From positions 1-31,897 of the forward strand of contig CAYYQE010000016.1 of NCBI GenBank assembly GCA_964473745.1: a stretch of DNA of 31,897 bases, given 5' to 3'. Source of the stretch: JABJMC01 sp964473745 (GTDB taxonomy: Bacteria; Patescibacteriota; Gracilibacteria; UBA1369; UBA12473). The position numbers and the translations under genes are program-made. Below, piece by piece: positions 21,833 to 29,654 of this stretch (the stretch's first letter is position 1; each line of letters opens with the position of its first letter). Below the pieces are notes generated by a model that worked only from the letters and a program-made list of their open reading frames with translations, searched no databases and was not told the DNA's origin.

Positions 21833-22483
21833 TTAAAATTCATAACCAAACAACTCAATATCCTTCGCAAACACTCGAGAGACCCGATTCTTTGTCTTCT
21901 CATTATAATAATCTCGATAGTGATCATGCTTTGATTTATTGGCCATTGGCAAACTTGCTTCAACACCTATCCGTTCACAAACTTTACCAAAATCTTCAGC
22001 TAATCTTTCAAATCTCCCCACAAAATCCACAATAACCTCCCCCTCTTCGCCAACAAGGAAACGATGTTGCGGCGAAACCCCCAACCTCGTATTCATTACA
22101 AAATCTTCAAAAGAAGTTTCCGGAGTGATTTTAAGAAGTTGGCGCAATCCTTCTCGACGTTGAGTAACATAACTATATTGCGAAACTACCAATTCCCACG
22201 GATTTCGAACAAAAGCAAACTTAAAATAAGAATCCCAAATCTCTTTTGAATACCTAGCTCTAATTTGGGCCGCAGTTAAATGCTGCAAACACAAAAGCCT
22301 CTCTTCTTTTGGCTTTCCCAGGTTAAATTTCATTCCTTCCGCATTCTCAATATGATTCCCTTCTTTATCCTCAAAACCATACAGTTCATTTTTCTTCTGC
22401 AAATTAAGAGCTTTTTCTATACTGCTCCCCGCAGTTTTAACTAAATGAACAAAAATGAATTTTTTATCGTGTGAAATTGGCAT
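21833..22483 (-). CDS. Sulfotransferase (family 2), second copy
   Basis: 216 aa from the ATG at 22483. I prefer this over ATG 22519 because it aligns with the start of the neighbouring copy (MPISHDKKFIFVH against MAIINHTKKFIFIH) and the extra 12 residues look non-coding. The PAPS loops are LVKTAGSS (14-21) and FAFVRNPWELVVSQY. The acceptor half carries SPQHRFLVGEEGEVIVDFVGRFERL. Val replaces the usual Pro in the first loop (VKTAG for PKTAG). The two copies are clearly paralogous in frame but only moderately alike, suggesting different sugar positions as acceptors. The gene is divergent from cysQ, with 72 bp between starts. Confidence 0.85.
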   Translation of the reverse strand: MPISHDKKFIFVHLVKTAGSSIEKALNLQKKNELYGFEDKEGNHIENAEGMKFNLGKPKEERLLCLQHLTAAQIRARYSKEIWDSYFKFAFVRNPWELVVSQYSYVTQRREGLRQLLKITPETSFEDFVMNTRLGVSPQHRFLVGEEGEVIVDFVGRFERLAEDFGKVCERIGVEASLPMANKSKHDHYRDYYNEKTKNRVSRVFAKDIELFGYEF

Positions 22484-22555
22484 GACTTGGTCGGTTAGAC
22501 AACAAAGATTCTTCCACATCTAGCGATTATTATCAATATCCCATAGAATACAAAC

Positions 22556-23335
22556 ATGAAAAAACTTTTAAATGAAATAATTCCGGTTATTAGACAGGCT
22601 GGCGAGGAGATAATGAAAATCTATGATGAAGATCATGGTGAACAAGAAAAGTTAGACAAATCTCCTGTTACTAAAGCTGACCTTCTGGCTAACCAAATCA
22701 TTTGCGACTTCTTGGCCAAATATGGCTGGCCTATTTTGTCCGAAGAAAATAAAGACGATCACGTACGCCTAACCGCCGAAAAAGTCTGGGTTGTAGACCC
22801 CCTCGACGGCACCATGGATTTCATCCAAAAAACAGATGAATTTTCCATAATGGTTGGGCTTTTAGAAAACAACTCCCCTATACTTGGGATCGTTTATCAG
22901 TCAGCTCAAGACAAACTTTTTTACGGAATCAAAGACCAAGGCTCTTATCTTATTGAAGGCGATAAAAAAACTAAACTTCAAGTTTCAAACATCACCGACC
23001 CACAAGAAGCGCGTGCCATAATCAGCCGAAATCACTTAAGCGAAGAAACTCTCGAACTTTTAAACAAAGCTGGAATTACCAAAATGGTTAAATGTGGCAG
23101 CAACGGTATAAAAATAGGCAAAATCGCAGCTGGAGAAGCTGACTTTTTTGTAAATCCAACCGACCGCATGGGTGAATGGGATAGTTGCGCCCCAGAAATA
23201 ATCCTCAAAGAAGCTGGTGGACAAATAACTGGCATTAATGGACAGCCACTCCTTTACAACCAAAAAGAACCCCGCAACCGACTCGGCATTCTAGCTACGA
23301 ATAAAAACCTTTCACTTGCTGAACTACAGTCTTAA
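22556..23335 (+). CDS. cysQ: 3'(2'),5'-bisphosphate nucleotidase (CysQ-like PAP phosphatase)
   Basis: Removes the 3'-phosphate from 3'-phosphoadenosine 5'-phosphate (PAP), the by-product of every sulfotransferase reaction and an inhibitor of those enzymes. The 259-aa protein belongs to the lithium-sensitive inositol-monophosphatase fold: LSEEN (Glu63/Glu64), DPLDGTMDF (81-89) for metal binding, and GEWDSCAPEIILKEAGG near residues 202-218. It could in principle be another phosphatase of that fold (inositol or fructose phosphate). The location between three sulfotransferases and PAPS-making genes favours PAP recycling. Its 3' end overlaps the convergent aminotransferase gene by 41 bp. Confidence 0.9.
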   Translation: MKKLLNEIIPVIRQAGEEIMKIYDEDHGEQEKLDKSPVTKADLLANQIICDFLAKYGWPILSEENKDDHVRLTAEKVWVVDPLDGTMDFIQKTDEFSIMVGLLENNSPILGIVYQSAQDKLFYGIKDQGSYLIEGDKKTKLQVSNITDPQEARAIISRNHLSEETLELLNKAGITKMVKCGSNGIKIGKIAAGEADFFVNPTDRMGEWDSCAPEIILKEAGGQITGINGQPLLYNQKEPRNRLGILATNKNLSLAELQS

Positions 23336-24422
23336 CATCTTCGGCCGTTAACCCATAATACATTGGCAACCGAAGGAGTCTTTCGCTGTTTTGAGTTGTA
23401 TATTTATCTTCCCCGTGAAATCGACCAAATTTAAGCCCAGCGTTAGAAGAATGCAAAGGAATATAATGAAAAACTGCTCCAATTTCGTTTTCTTTTAAAT
23501 GGGCCAACAATTTAGTTCTTTCCTCTAAATTTTTAACTTTTATATAAAACATGTGCGCATTGTGCTCACAATCTTCAGGAATAAAAGGAATCTCAATATG
23601 CCCCTCTTTGGCCAAAGGTTTAAATAATTCATAATACAAATCCCAACTCCTAAGACGATCTTCATTAACTGTTTTGGCCGCCTCTAATTGAGCATACAAA
23701 TAAGCCGCGTTCAACTCACTAGGCAGATAACTTGAACCAATATCAACCCAAGTATATTTATCAACTTGTCCTCGGAAAAATTGAGAACGATTTGTGCCTT
23801 TTTCCCGAATTATTTCCGCCCTCTCACCCAAAACATCATGATTTAATAAAATCGCGCCTCCTTCGCCACAAGTATAGTTTTTGGTTTCATGAAAACTAAA
23901 ACAACCCATATCACCAATCGTGCCAAGCCACTTTCCTTTGTATTTAGACATCACTCCCTGCGCCGCATCTTCTACAACTTTTAAGTCGTGCTGCCTTGCT
24001 ATCTCCATAATTTTATCCATTTCACAGGCAACTCCAGCATAATGCACCACTACAATCGCCTTAGTTCTGTCCGTAATAGCTTCTTCAATTAAATTTTCAT
24101 CAATATTCATTGTGTCAGGGCGCACATCAACAAAAACTATTTTTGCCCCACGCAACACAAAAGCATTCGCTGTCGAAACAAACGTATAGGACGGCATAAT
24201 CACCTCATCTCCAGGTTGAATGTCACACAAAATCCCTGCCATTTCTAAAGCAGCGGTACAAGATGTAGTAAGCAACGCTTTTTGGCATCCAAGTTGCTCC
24301 TCAAACCAAGTATGACATTTTTTGGTAAAAGTTCCATCCCCAGAAAGCTTATTTAAATGACAAGCTTCCTTAAGTTTTTCGATTTCCTTCCCTAAAACAA
24401 GGGGCCTATTAAATTTAATCAT
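23295..24422 (-). CDS. wecE: Sugar aminotransferase, WecE/RffA type (dTDP-4-keto-6-deoxyglucose transaminase)
   Basis: A 375-aa PLP enzyme of the DegT/DnrJ/EryC1 family, the same length as E. coli WecE (376). Motifs are CTAALEMAGIL, DEVIMPSYTFVSTANAFVLRGA, VVEDAAQGVMSKYKG, and FSFHETKNYTCGEGGAIL containing the PLP-binding Lys (in HETKN, the WecE pattern). WecE transaminates dTDP-4-keto-6-deoxyglucose to dTDP-4-amino-4,6-dideoxygalactose (Fuc4N). Since rfbA and rfbB make exactly that substrate in this window, a dTDP-Fuc4N route is the likely one. It is last in a minus-strand operon behind a GT2 transferase, a sulfotransferase and two small flippase-like genes. Product stereochemistry is inferred. 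Confidence 0.9.
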   Translation of the reverse strand: MIKFNRPLVLGKEIEKLKEACHLNKLSGDGTFTKKCHTWFEEQLGCQKALLTTSCTAALEMAGILCDIQPGDEVIMPSYTFVSTANAFVLRGAKIVFVDVRPDTMNIDENLIEEAITDRTKAIVVVHYAGVACEMDKIMEIARQHDLKVVEDAAQGVMSKYKGKWLGTIGDMGCFSFHETKNYTCGEGGAILLNHDVLGERAEIIREKGTNRSQFFRGQVDKYTWVDIGSSYLPSELNAAYLYAQLEAAKTVNEDRLRSWDLYYELFKPLAKEGHIEIPFIPEDCEHNAHMFYIKVKNLEERTKLLAHLKENEIGAVFHYIPLHSSNAGLKFGRFHGEDKYTTQNSERLLRLPMYYGLTAEDVKTVVQQVKGFYS

Positions 24423-24428
24423 ATAAAT

Positions 24429-24752
24429 CTATATAAAAGCACCGAGATTATACAGCAAAATGCCAATAATTATAGAAATCATTCCATAAACTTCTTCTTT
24501 TCTCAATTTTTCTTTTAAAAATATAACCGCCAGCAAAACAATCATTATTATAGATAAAGAAGTAGCCATATATACAACATCTATCGGTAAAAACATTAAC
24601 GCTCTATAGCTACAATAAGGAACCAGCACAAAACAAAACATTGAAATAATCACAAAAATAAAACTCTTCATCAGGAAATATTTTTTATAAAAAAACTGTC
24701 CCAATACTGTAAAGAGAATCGCAAAAAACAAAAACAACAAAGAATTCATCAT
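24429..24752 (-). CDS. Small four-helix EamA/SMR-like membrane protein, ArnE/ArnF-like partner 1
   Basis: A 107-aa protein with four predicted membrane helices and the LKEKLRKEEVYGMISIIIGILL ending typical of EmrE/EamA half-transporters. Its ATG overlaps the stop of the neighbouring similar gene (ATGA), so the two are a co-translated pair. Pairs of such small proteins next to a polyprenyl-phosphate glycosyltransferase and a sugar aminotransferase resemble ArnE/ArnF, the proposed flippase of undecaprenyl-phosphate aminoarabinose. The role as a lipid-linked amino-sugar flippase is inference from family and neighbours; drug or metabolite export is the alternative. Confidence 0.7.
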   Translation of the reverse strand: MMNSLLFLFFAILFTVLGQFFYKKYFLMKSFIFVIISMFCFVLVPYCSYRALMFLPIDVVYMATSLSIIMIVLLAVIFLKEKLRKEEVYGMISIIIGILLYNLGAFI

Positions 24753-25099
24753 ATATTATATTTTTTATTACTCGCAGATTTTTGTATAACAATCACTCCT
24801 GTTATTATAAAAAACATCCCTATTAGTTTAAAAAACTCCATCTCAGCTTCTCCCTTAATAAAGGCAACAATAAAAATCAACGGGAAAAACATGGCGGTAA
24901 TCGGATAACTTTTGCTTAGATCAAATCTTTTGTGAATAATTCCCCACCCCAAAAATTTTAGAATATTTACAACAAAAGCTAACCCAATAAGCAGGATCGC
25001 TAACAAGGTTAAACTTTGCCCCAAGGAAGACGCGTAATCAACAATCAAGGCTGACAATACTTGCAACAAAACCGTAAAAAATACTAAAACCTGAATCAT
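24749..25099 (-). CDS. Small four-helix EamA/SMR-like membrane protein, ArnE/ArnF-like partner 2
   Basis: 116 aa from ATG 25099; a GTG two codons earlier is also possible, but this ATG forms an ATGA overlap with the stop of the upstream sulfotransferase. Four helices are expected, with the first loop containing DYASSLGQSLTL and a central basic turn HKRFDLSKSYPITAMFF resembling the ArnF/EmrE pattern in which a Ser-x-Pro segment follows the second helix. The last helix is IGMFFIITGVIVIQ. The head-to-tail arrangement with a second half-size protein suggests a heterodimer. It lies inside the aminosugar/sulfotransferase operon. Confidence 0.7.
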   Translation of the reverse strand: MIQVLVFFTVLLQVLSALIVDYASSLGQSLTLLAILLIGLAFVVNILKFLGWGIIHKRFDLSKSYPITAMFFPLIFIVAFIKGEAEMEFFKLIGMFFIITGVIVIQKSASNKKYNI

Positions 25100-25845
25100 A
25101 GCCACTCTGTTATTTTTTCGTTTAATAACTCCTCAAGAGCATCGTTATAAGGACTAAAATATCTTTTTAACTCCTTAATAATTTCTGCATCAACTTCAGA
25201 ATCCATATTGCCAGAATTCACCTTCTTGTTCAACGACTCTGGGCAAAATTCTTTATTAACTCCTATATACTCGTACAAATTTTGCACCTCACCAATGTTC
25301 CCAATAAATCTTTCAAAAATCAAAACCTTTACGTTTTTTTTATCAAAACATTCCAAATATTTTTTAACAAATTTCACATATTCACCTCTTCCTAAATAAT
25401 CAAAGGGGTCTGTGGAAATATGGTCAGGATATTTCCCGGGCGGCACATTATCTAAAAAAACTTCTTTTATTGTTCTTTTTTCCAGTCCGTTTTTTACACT
25501 AAAATAATAATTGGAAATAGCTCTATACACCGGGTCTCTTAAACTAAAAATAATTTTGGCATCAGGGAAATAAAATTTTATTTGATTAGGCATTGATTCG
25601 TTTTCATAATAACTAGTACTTTTTTCACCTAACACGCTAACTTTATCATCAATTTCACTAAAATATTTGTTTTCATAAAATTTTACTCCTTTACCAAAAT
25701 CTTCGGAAAGAAAAAATTTAGGCTCGGGCCTAACAGGTTTGGCCATGAATATTTGTGGGTGTTCATCCAAAACATTATACAAATAAGTAGTTCCGCTTCT
25801 TTGCGCCCCCACAACAAAAAAATGCTCTTTATTTTCCTTCATCAT
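25096..25845 (-). CDS. Sulfotransferase (Sulfotransfer_1-type), third in window
   Basis: A 249-aa protein with the PAPS 5'-phosphosulfate loop VVGAQRSGTTYLYNVL (Arg/Ser/Gly/Thr at 16-20) and the 3'-phosphate site IIFSLRDPVYRAISNYYF, the classic pair of the NodH/heparan-sulfotransferase-like family. EPKFFLSEDF and GEKSTSYY also fit bacterial members. It belongs to a different subfamily from the two enzymes at 21173-22483, so it probably has a different acceptor. It overlaps the upstream GT2 gene by 17 bp and the downstream flippase-like gene by 4 bp, so sulfation is encoded within the sugar-lipid operon itself. Confidence 0.87.
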   Translation of the reverse strand: MMKENKEHFFVVGAQRSGTTYLYNVLDEHPQIFMAKPVRPEPKFFLSEDFGKGVKFYENKYFSEIDDKVSVLGEKSTSYYENESMPNQIKFYFPDAKIIFSLRDPVYRAISNYYFSVKNGLEKRTIKEVFLDNVPPGKYPDHISTDPFDYLGRGEYVKFVKKYLECFDKKNVKVLIFERFIGNIGEVQNLYEYIGVNKEFCPESLNKKVNSGNMDSEVDAEIIKELKRYFSPYNDALEELLNEKITEWL

Positions 25846-26764
25846 TATTAATTATTTCCTTTATTACAAAACTCTTATTAGATGTGACCTGACTAAGAAT
25901 TCTGGATAAATATTCTCCTAGCATTCCCAACATCAAAATAATAAAGCCTCCCAAAAAAGACACTAAGACCACCACAGTTGTCCATCCTGACACAGAAATT
26001 TCGAATACCAATTTAGAGATAAGCACCCAAAGCCCCAAAACAAAACTAGCTGCGGAAACAAAAAAGCCAGTAACAGTAAAAATCTTTATAGGGTAAGAAG
26101 AATAATTAAAAAGCAAAGCCCCAACTAATTTAAAAATCCTCAATAAACTATAATTTGACTTTCCAATTTCCCTGGCACGGTGCTCAACCATGACATTCCC
26201 AACATTATGCGAGAACATTAAAACCAACCCCGGAATATAAGGAAAAGCTGTTTTATAATCTATAATCCGTTCGATCACATCCTTACGAATTATTCTAAAA
26301 TTAGTTAGAGTTATGTCTTTAGGCTTATCAAAAATTTTATAGTTGAGATATCCAATGATTTTAGTCCCCATTCTCCTTTTTAAGCTATGTTTTTTCTTTC
26401 TAAATTTCCCAAATACAGCATCATGCCCCTCTTTTGCTTTGTTTATTAAATGAATTATTTCTTCTGGTGGATTTTGCATATCATCATCCATTGTCACCAC
26501 ATAATCCCCGGTAGTCTGACAAAACCCACAAAAAATAGCATTATGCTGACCATAATTTTTCAACAAATTAATTGCCACAATATGAGGAGCTTTTGCAGCA
26601 ATTTTTTTTATAACCTCCCAACTACCATCAGGACTATGATCATTAACAAGAATTATCTCATATTTCAAATCCTGCTTTTCAAAAATCTCAACCACGTTGT
26701 TAACTGTCAAAGCAACAATTTTTTCACTATTATAAACTGGGATTACAACTGATATTTTTCCCAT
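25829..26764 (-). CDS. Family 2 glycosyltransferase, ArnC/GtrB/DPM1-like, membrane anchored
   Basis: A 311-aa protein with an N-terminal GT-A domain (SVVIPVYNSE, EIILVNDHSPDGSWE, NLLKNYGQHNAIFCG, and metal-binding DDD at 93-95 in TMDDDMQNPPEE) and two C-terminal membrane helices (about 233-255 and 264-288). Enzymes of this layout move a sugar from a nucleotide donor to undecaprenyl (or dolichyl) phosphate on the cytosolic membrane face. ArnC does so for formamido-arabinose and GtrB for glucose. As first gene of an operon with flippase-like proteins and WecE, it would make an undecaprenyl-phosphate amino sugar. The donor is inferred to be a dTDP-linked 4-amino sugar. Confidence 0.88.
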   Translation of the reverse strand: MGKISVVIPVYNSEKIVALTVNNVVEIFEKQDLKYEIILVNDHSPDGSWEVIKKIAAKAPHIVAINLLKNYGQHNAIFCGFCQTTGDYVVTMDDDMQNPPEEIIHLINKAKEGHDAVFGKFRKKKHSLKRRMGTKIIGYLNYKIFDKPKDITLTNFRIIRKDVIERIIDYKTAFPYIPGLVLMFSHNVGNVMVEHRAREIGKSNYSLLRIFKLVGALLFNYSSYPIKIFTVTGFFVSAASFVLGLWVLISKLVFEISVSGWTTVVVLVSFLGGFIILMLGMLGEYLSRILSQVTSNKSFVIKEIINNDEGK

Positions 26765-26803
26765 AAATTACGACTTTAAAAGTAAAAAACCTTTTGCTGA
26801 CTT

Positions 26804-26831
26804 ATTATACACAAGGCCTTTCATAAACAAA
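26804..26831 (-). promoter_or_regulatory. Promoter of the GT2-sulfotransferase-flippase-wecE operon
   Basis: On the minus strand TATAAT (26809-26804) lies 40 bp before the GT2 ATG, with a weak -35 TTTGTT (26831-26826) 16 bp upstream. It is divergent from the promoter at 26838-26866. Confidence 0.5.
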
Positions 26832-26837
26832 CATTAT

Positions 26838-26866
26838 TTCCCAATTGGGCTAATAGTAAGTATAAT
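26838..26866 (+). promoter_or_regulatory. Promoter of the acetyltransferase-methyltransferase pair
   Basis: TTCCCA (26838-26843) and TATAAT (26861-26866) are 17 bp apart, 27 bp before the ATG. Back-to-back with the minus-strand promoter, only 6 bp separate the two -35 regions, so a single regulator or polymerase could influence both. Confidence 0.55.
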
Positions 26867-26893
26867 TCTAGCCAAGTAAAAAATATATACATC

Positions 26894-27418
26894 ATGACCA
26901 TCAAAAAACGGTTTTTCTTGATATACTCATATCTCTACAATATTTTATTTCTAGTGTTAGAAATAAGTCCTCCATTTTTAAGAAGCTTAGTATTTAAAGT
27001 TTTATTTAAAAAAATAGGCAAAAAAACATTCATCGACTACAAAACTTACTTTCGATATCCTTCGAGAATAAGAATAGGAAGCAATGTTTCTATTAACAGA
27101 GGCTCAAAATTTTTTGCAATTGAGCAGGCAAAAAATATAGAAATAATCATAGAAGATAATGTAGTGATTGGTCCGGATATTTCAGTTTTTTCGGGAGGCC
27201 ACGATCACAATTACTTAGATTTGCCGGTTATAGGCAAAACCGTAAAAGTTGGTAAATACTCCTGGATAGGCGGGAAAAGCATAATACTGCCAGGGGTAAC
27301 AATAGGCGAAGGGGCTATTATTGGCGCGGGGTCGGTAGTAACAAAAGACATTCCTCCCTACACTATTGCCGTTGGGGTGCCAGCAAAAATTATTAAAAAA
27401 AGATCATTACAAAAGTAA
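26894..27418 (+). CDS. Hexapeptide-repeat (left-handed beta-helix) O-acetyltransferase
   Basis: A 174-aa protein of the WcaF/NodL/galactoside-acetyltransferase group. After a basic, partly hydrophobic N-terminus (about 45 residues) come imperfect hexapeptide turns: IRIGSNVSINRGSKF, IIIEDNVVIGPDISVFSGGHDH (with the catalytic His region), VKVGKYSWIGGKSIILPGVTIGEGAIIGAGSVVTKDIPPYTIAVGVPAKII. It likely transfers an acetyl group from acetyl-CoA to a sugar, for example the 4-amino or hydroxyl groups of the glycan made here. It is followed by a methyltransferase after 3 bp. The substrate is unknown. Confidence 0.85.
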   Translation: MTIKKRFFLIYSYLYNILFLVLEISPPFLRSLVFKVLFKKIGKKTFIDYKTYFRYPSRIRIGSNVSINRGSKFFAIEQAKNIEIIIEDNVVIGPDISVFSGGHDHNYLDLPVIGKTVKVGKYSWIGGKSIILPGVTIGEGAIIGAGSVVTKDIPPYTIAVGVPAKIIKKRSLQK

Positions 27419-27421
27419 AAA

Positions 27422-28267
27422 ATGAGCAAAAAAATTGATGAAAAACTTTTAATTTGTCCAGAATGTAAATCAAAAAACCTAATATTTGATTTTGGTGGAT
27501 TTAAATGCAATGAGTGCCACAAAGAATATGAAATTGAAAAAGACAAATATATTTTTCGAAGATATACAGAATCTAACATTAATGACAAACTCGATAGGAT
27601 TAAATATTTCTTTAAAAAATATCCAAAATTCTATAGTTTTCTGATTTTTTTAATAAGCCCGGTCCTTAAGCGAAATATTAATCATTTCATAAAAAAATAC
27701 ACAAAAAACAAGGATGTAGTTGCCTTAAACATCGGTAGCGGAAATACTGATTTATCCGGCGATATCTCTAATATCGACATTTTCCCATATGACAACGTAG
27801 ATTTAGTTTGTGATATAGAAAATCTCTCAATTAAAGACAATTCCGTTGATGTAATCATCAATATCGCTGTTTTAGAACATGTTCCTAACCCAGAAAAAGT
27901 TGTAAAAGAAATGCACCGGGTTCTAAAAAAAGGTGGCATTGTGTATTCCAGCATTCCCTTTATTCAAGGATTCCACGCTTCTCCCTACGACTACTCACGA
28001 AGAACTATCGAAGGAATTAAGCACCTCTACAAAGATTTCGAAACTATTGAAGTAAAATGCGCCGGGGGTCCAACTTCAGGGTTTTTATGGATCCTTCAAG
28101 AATATTTAGCCATATTGTTTTCTTTTGGAATAAAGCCTTTATATAGAATCCTCCATATATTTTTTATGCTAATAACTTTCCCCTTAAAATTTTTGGATTT
28201 CATATTAATAAAGCACCCCATGGCAAAAAATATTTCCTCGAGTTTTTGTTTCATTGGAAAAAAATAA
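27422..28267 (+). CDS. SAM-dependent methyltransferase with N-terminal zinc ribbon
   Basis: A 281-aa protein. An N-terminal CPEC/CNEC zinc-ribbon (Cys12, Cys15, Cys29, Cys32) precedes a class I methyltransferase domain with motif I ALNIGSGNTD (101-110), the acidic end of strand 2 in ISNIDIFPYDNVDLVCDIE, and the family-11 block VDVIINIAVLEHVPNPEKVVKEMHRVLKKGG. A hydrophobic stretch near the C-terminus (LAILFSFGIKPLYRILHIFFMLITFPLKFLDFILI) suggests membrane attachment. It probably methylates a glycan intermediate; the ribbon is common in methyltransferases of such clusters. It is convergent with the membrane protein gene 8 bp downstream. Confidence 0.82.
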   Translation: MSKKIDEKLLICPECKSKNLIFDFGGFKCNECHKEYEIEKDKYIFRRYTESNINDKLDRIKYFFKKYPKFYSFLIFLISPVLKRNINHFIKKYTKNKDVVALNIGSGNTDLSGDISNIDIFPYDNVDLVCDIENLSIKDNSVDVIINIAVLEHVPNPEKVVKEMHRVLKKGGIVYSSIPFIQGFHASPYDYSRRTIEGIKHLYKDFETIEVKCAGGPTSGFLWILQEYLAILFSFGIKPLYRILHIFFMLITFPLKFLDFILIKHPMAKNISSSFCFIGKK

Positions 28268-28275
28268 ATCCAACA

Positions 28276-29652
28276 CTATCTCTCTGAATTAAACATATTT
28301 AAATTGTACTTTTCAAGTATCTCGAGTCCTTCAAGTATTCTTTTAGAAAATTTATCCTCATCCTTCGTTAAGTAATTCTCGATTTTTTTATTCTGCGTAT
28401 TTTGAATAAACGGAGCCTGTTTCCATACTCGATTATTAGTATAAATCTGCCCTACAAAAACAATTACCAGAATTAAACAAGCAATCATCTTCAAAAACGA
28501 AAAAATTCTTCCCTTCACGCCTTTATTCACCAAAAAATAAATACTTATCCAAACAATAGCCATAGATCCATAATGAGTCCCTAATGTGTATCTCCCAGCT
28601 GTTCCATACGACACACCAAAATCAAAACGTCCCAACAAAACAGATCCAACAATAAAAATTGCAAAACAAAGCAAAATAAAGGGTAAATATGATTTTTTAT
28701 ACATTTTACTCAAGAAAAAAGCAGTAAAAGAAAAACCATAGATAAACACAACAACTCCACCCAACACCAAAAACCAAACACCAAGCAAGCTTTTGAAATG
28801 CTCCCCTGTCAAAACTGAAGCAGAGAACGTATACAAAACAAACTTAACAGCATCAAAAAAGTTTGCAAAAGCAGCTTTCGCAATTTCAATAAAAGACTCC
28901 TTAGCCATAATATCTCCACCAAACGTATCTCCCGAACCATATAAAAATATGAATAGCAAAAAGCCAGAGAACAGGAATAAACCAAATACTTGGATCAAAT
29001 ATCGCTTATCCCACCCTTTACCAATAAAGAAATCAATCAGAAGAGTAATTAACATCGCACCAACCAACGCGGCAATATAAGCAGAACAAAAAACCAAAAC
29101 AGAAAAAATCAATGACACCAACAATCCATAAAAAACCTTCAAATTCCTCTTTAATAAATATTTATCAAACAGAACAAGCGTGACAAGATATGAAAAAAGA
29201 GTCAAAAAATTCTTTAACCCAATAGAAAAAGTAATAAACGTAGATTTACTAAGACTAAATATAATCAACGCTATCAGGGCAAAAGATAATTGAATCCAAA
29301 CATTTTTTAATTTCCCACTTAAAGTATGTCTATAACCCGAAAACAAAAGCAGCGCAGAAGAAAACAAAACAAACCCACCCGCATATCTTTCCAGCATAGT
29401 ATTCAAATCAAAATATTTGGCATTAAAAATAAAAATGAGAATACCAACTAAAGATCTGCGCTCAGTATTCCATATACTTTCCAAAGACAAATTACCCTGA
29501 AAATAATCATCAACAAAAGGAAACCATCTAAATTGATCACTAACAGGAACATCTGCTGTTGCTCTATAAATAAATAGTAAATAAATAAACAGAATACCAA
29601 TAACAGTAAGCAAAACAATGAAATTCTTTTTTAAATAATTAACTATAAACAT
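28276..29652 (-). CDS. Large polytopic membrane protein, possibly GT-C glycosyltransferase-like
   Basis: 458 aa from ATG 29652, chosen because AAGGA lies about 10 bp upstream and the alternative TTG at 29673 lies inside the preceding gene. About eleven membrane helices are expected. The first outer loop carries RATADVPVSDQFRWFPFVDDYFQGNLSLESIW, whose D-x-F and acidic residues resemble the first loop of GT-C enzymes that use polyprenyl-phosphate sugars. A soluble C-terminal tail follows the last helix (QNTQNKKIENYLTKDEDKFSK). No specific family is certain; an O-antigen ligase or polymerase-like role is an alternative. It ends the minus-strand group that begins with the split YfhO-like genes. 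Confidence 0.65.
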   Translation of the reverse strand: MFIVNYLKKNFIVLLTVIGILFIYLLFIYRATADVPVSDQFRWFPFVDDYFQGNLSLESIWNTERRSLVGILIFIFNAKYFDLNTMLERYAGGFVLFSSALLLFSGYRHTLSGKLKNVWIQLSFALIALIIFSLSKSTFITFSIGLKNFLTLFSYLVTLVLFDKYLLKRNLKVFYGLLVSLIFSVLVFCSAYIAALVGAMLITLLIDFFIGKGWDKRYLIQVFGLFLFSGFLLFIFLYGSGDTFGGDIMAKESFIEIAKAAFANFFDAVKFVLYTFSASVLTGEHFKSLLGVWFLVLGGVVVFIYGFSFTAFFLSKMYKKSYLPFILLCFAIFIVGSVLLGRFDFGVSYGTAGRYTLGTHYGSMAIVWISIYFLVNKGVKGRIFSFLKMIACLILVIVFVGQIYTNNRVWKQAPFIQNTQNKKIENYLTKDEDKFSKRILEGLEILEKYNLNMFNSER

Positions 29653-29654
29653 AT

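Noticed and set aside
22484..22519. Longer N-terminus of the second sulfotransferase (ATG 22519)
   Set aside because: The 12 extra residues have no equivalent in the neighbouring copy, whose start aligns with ATG 22483.
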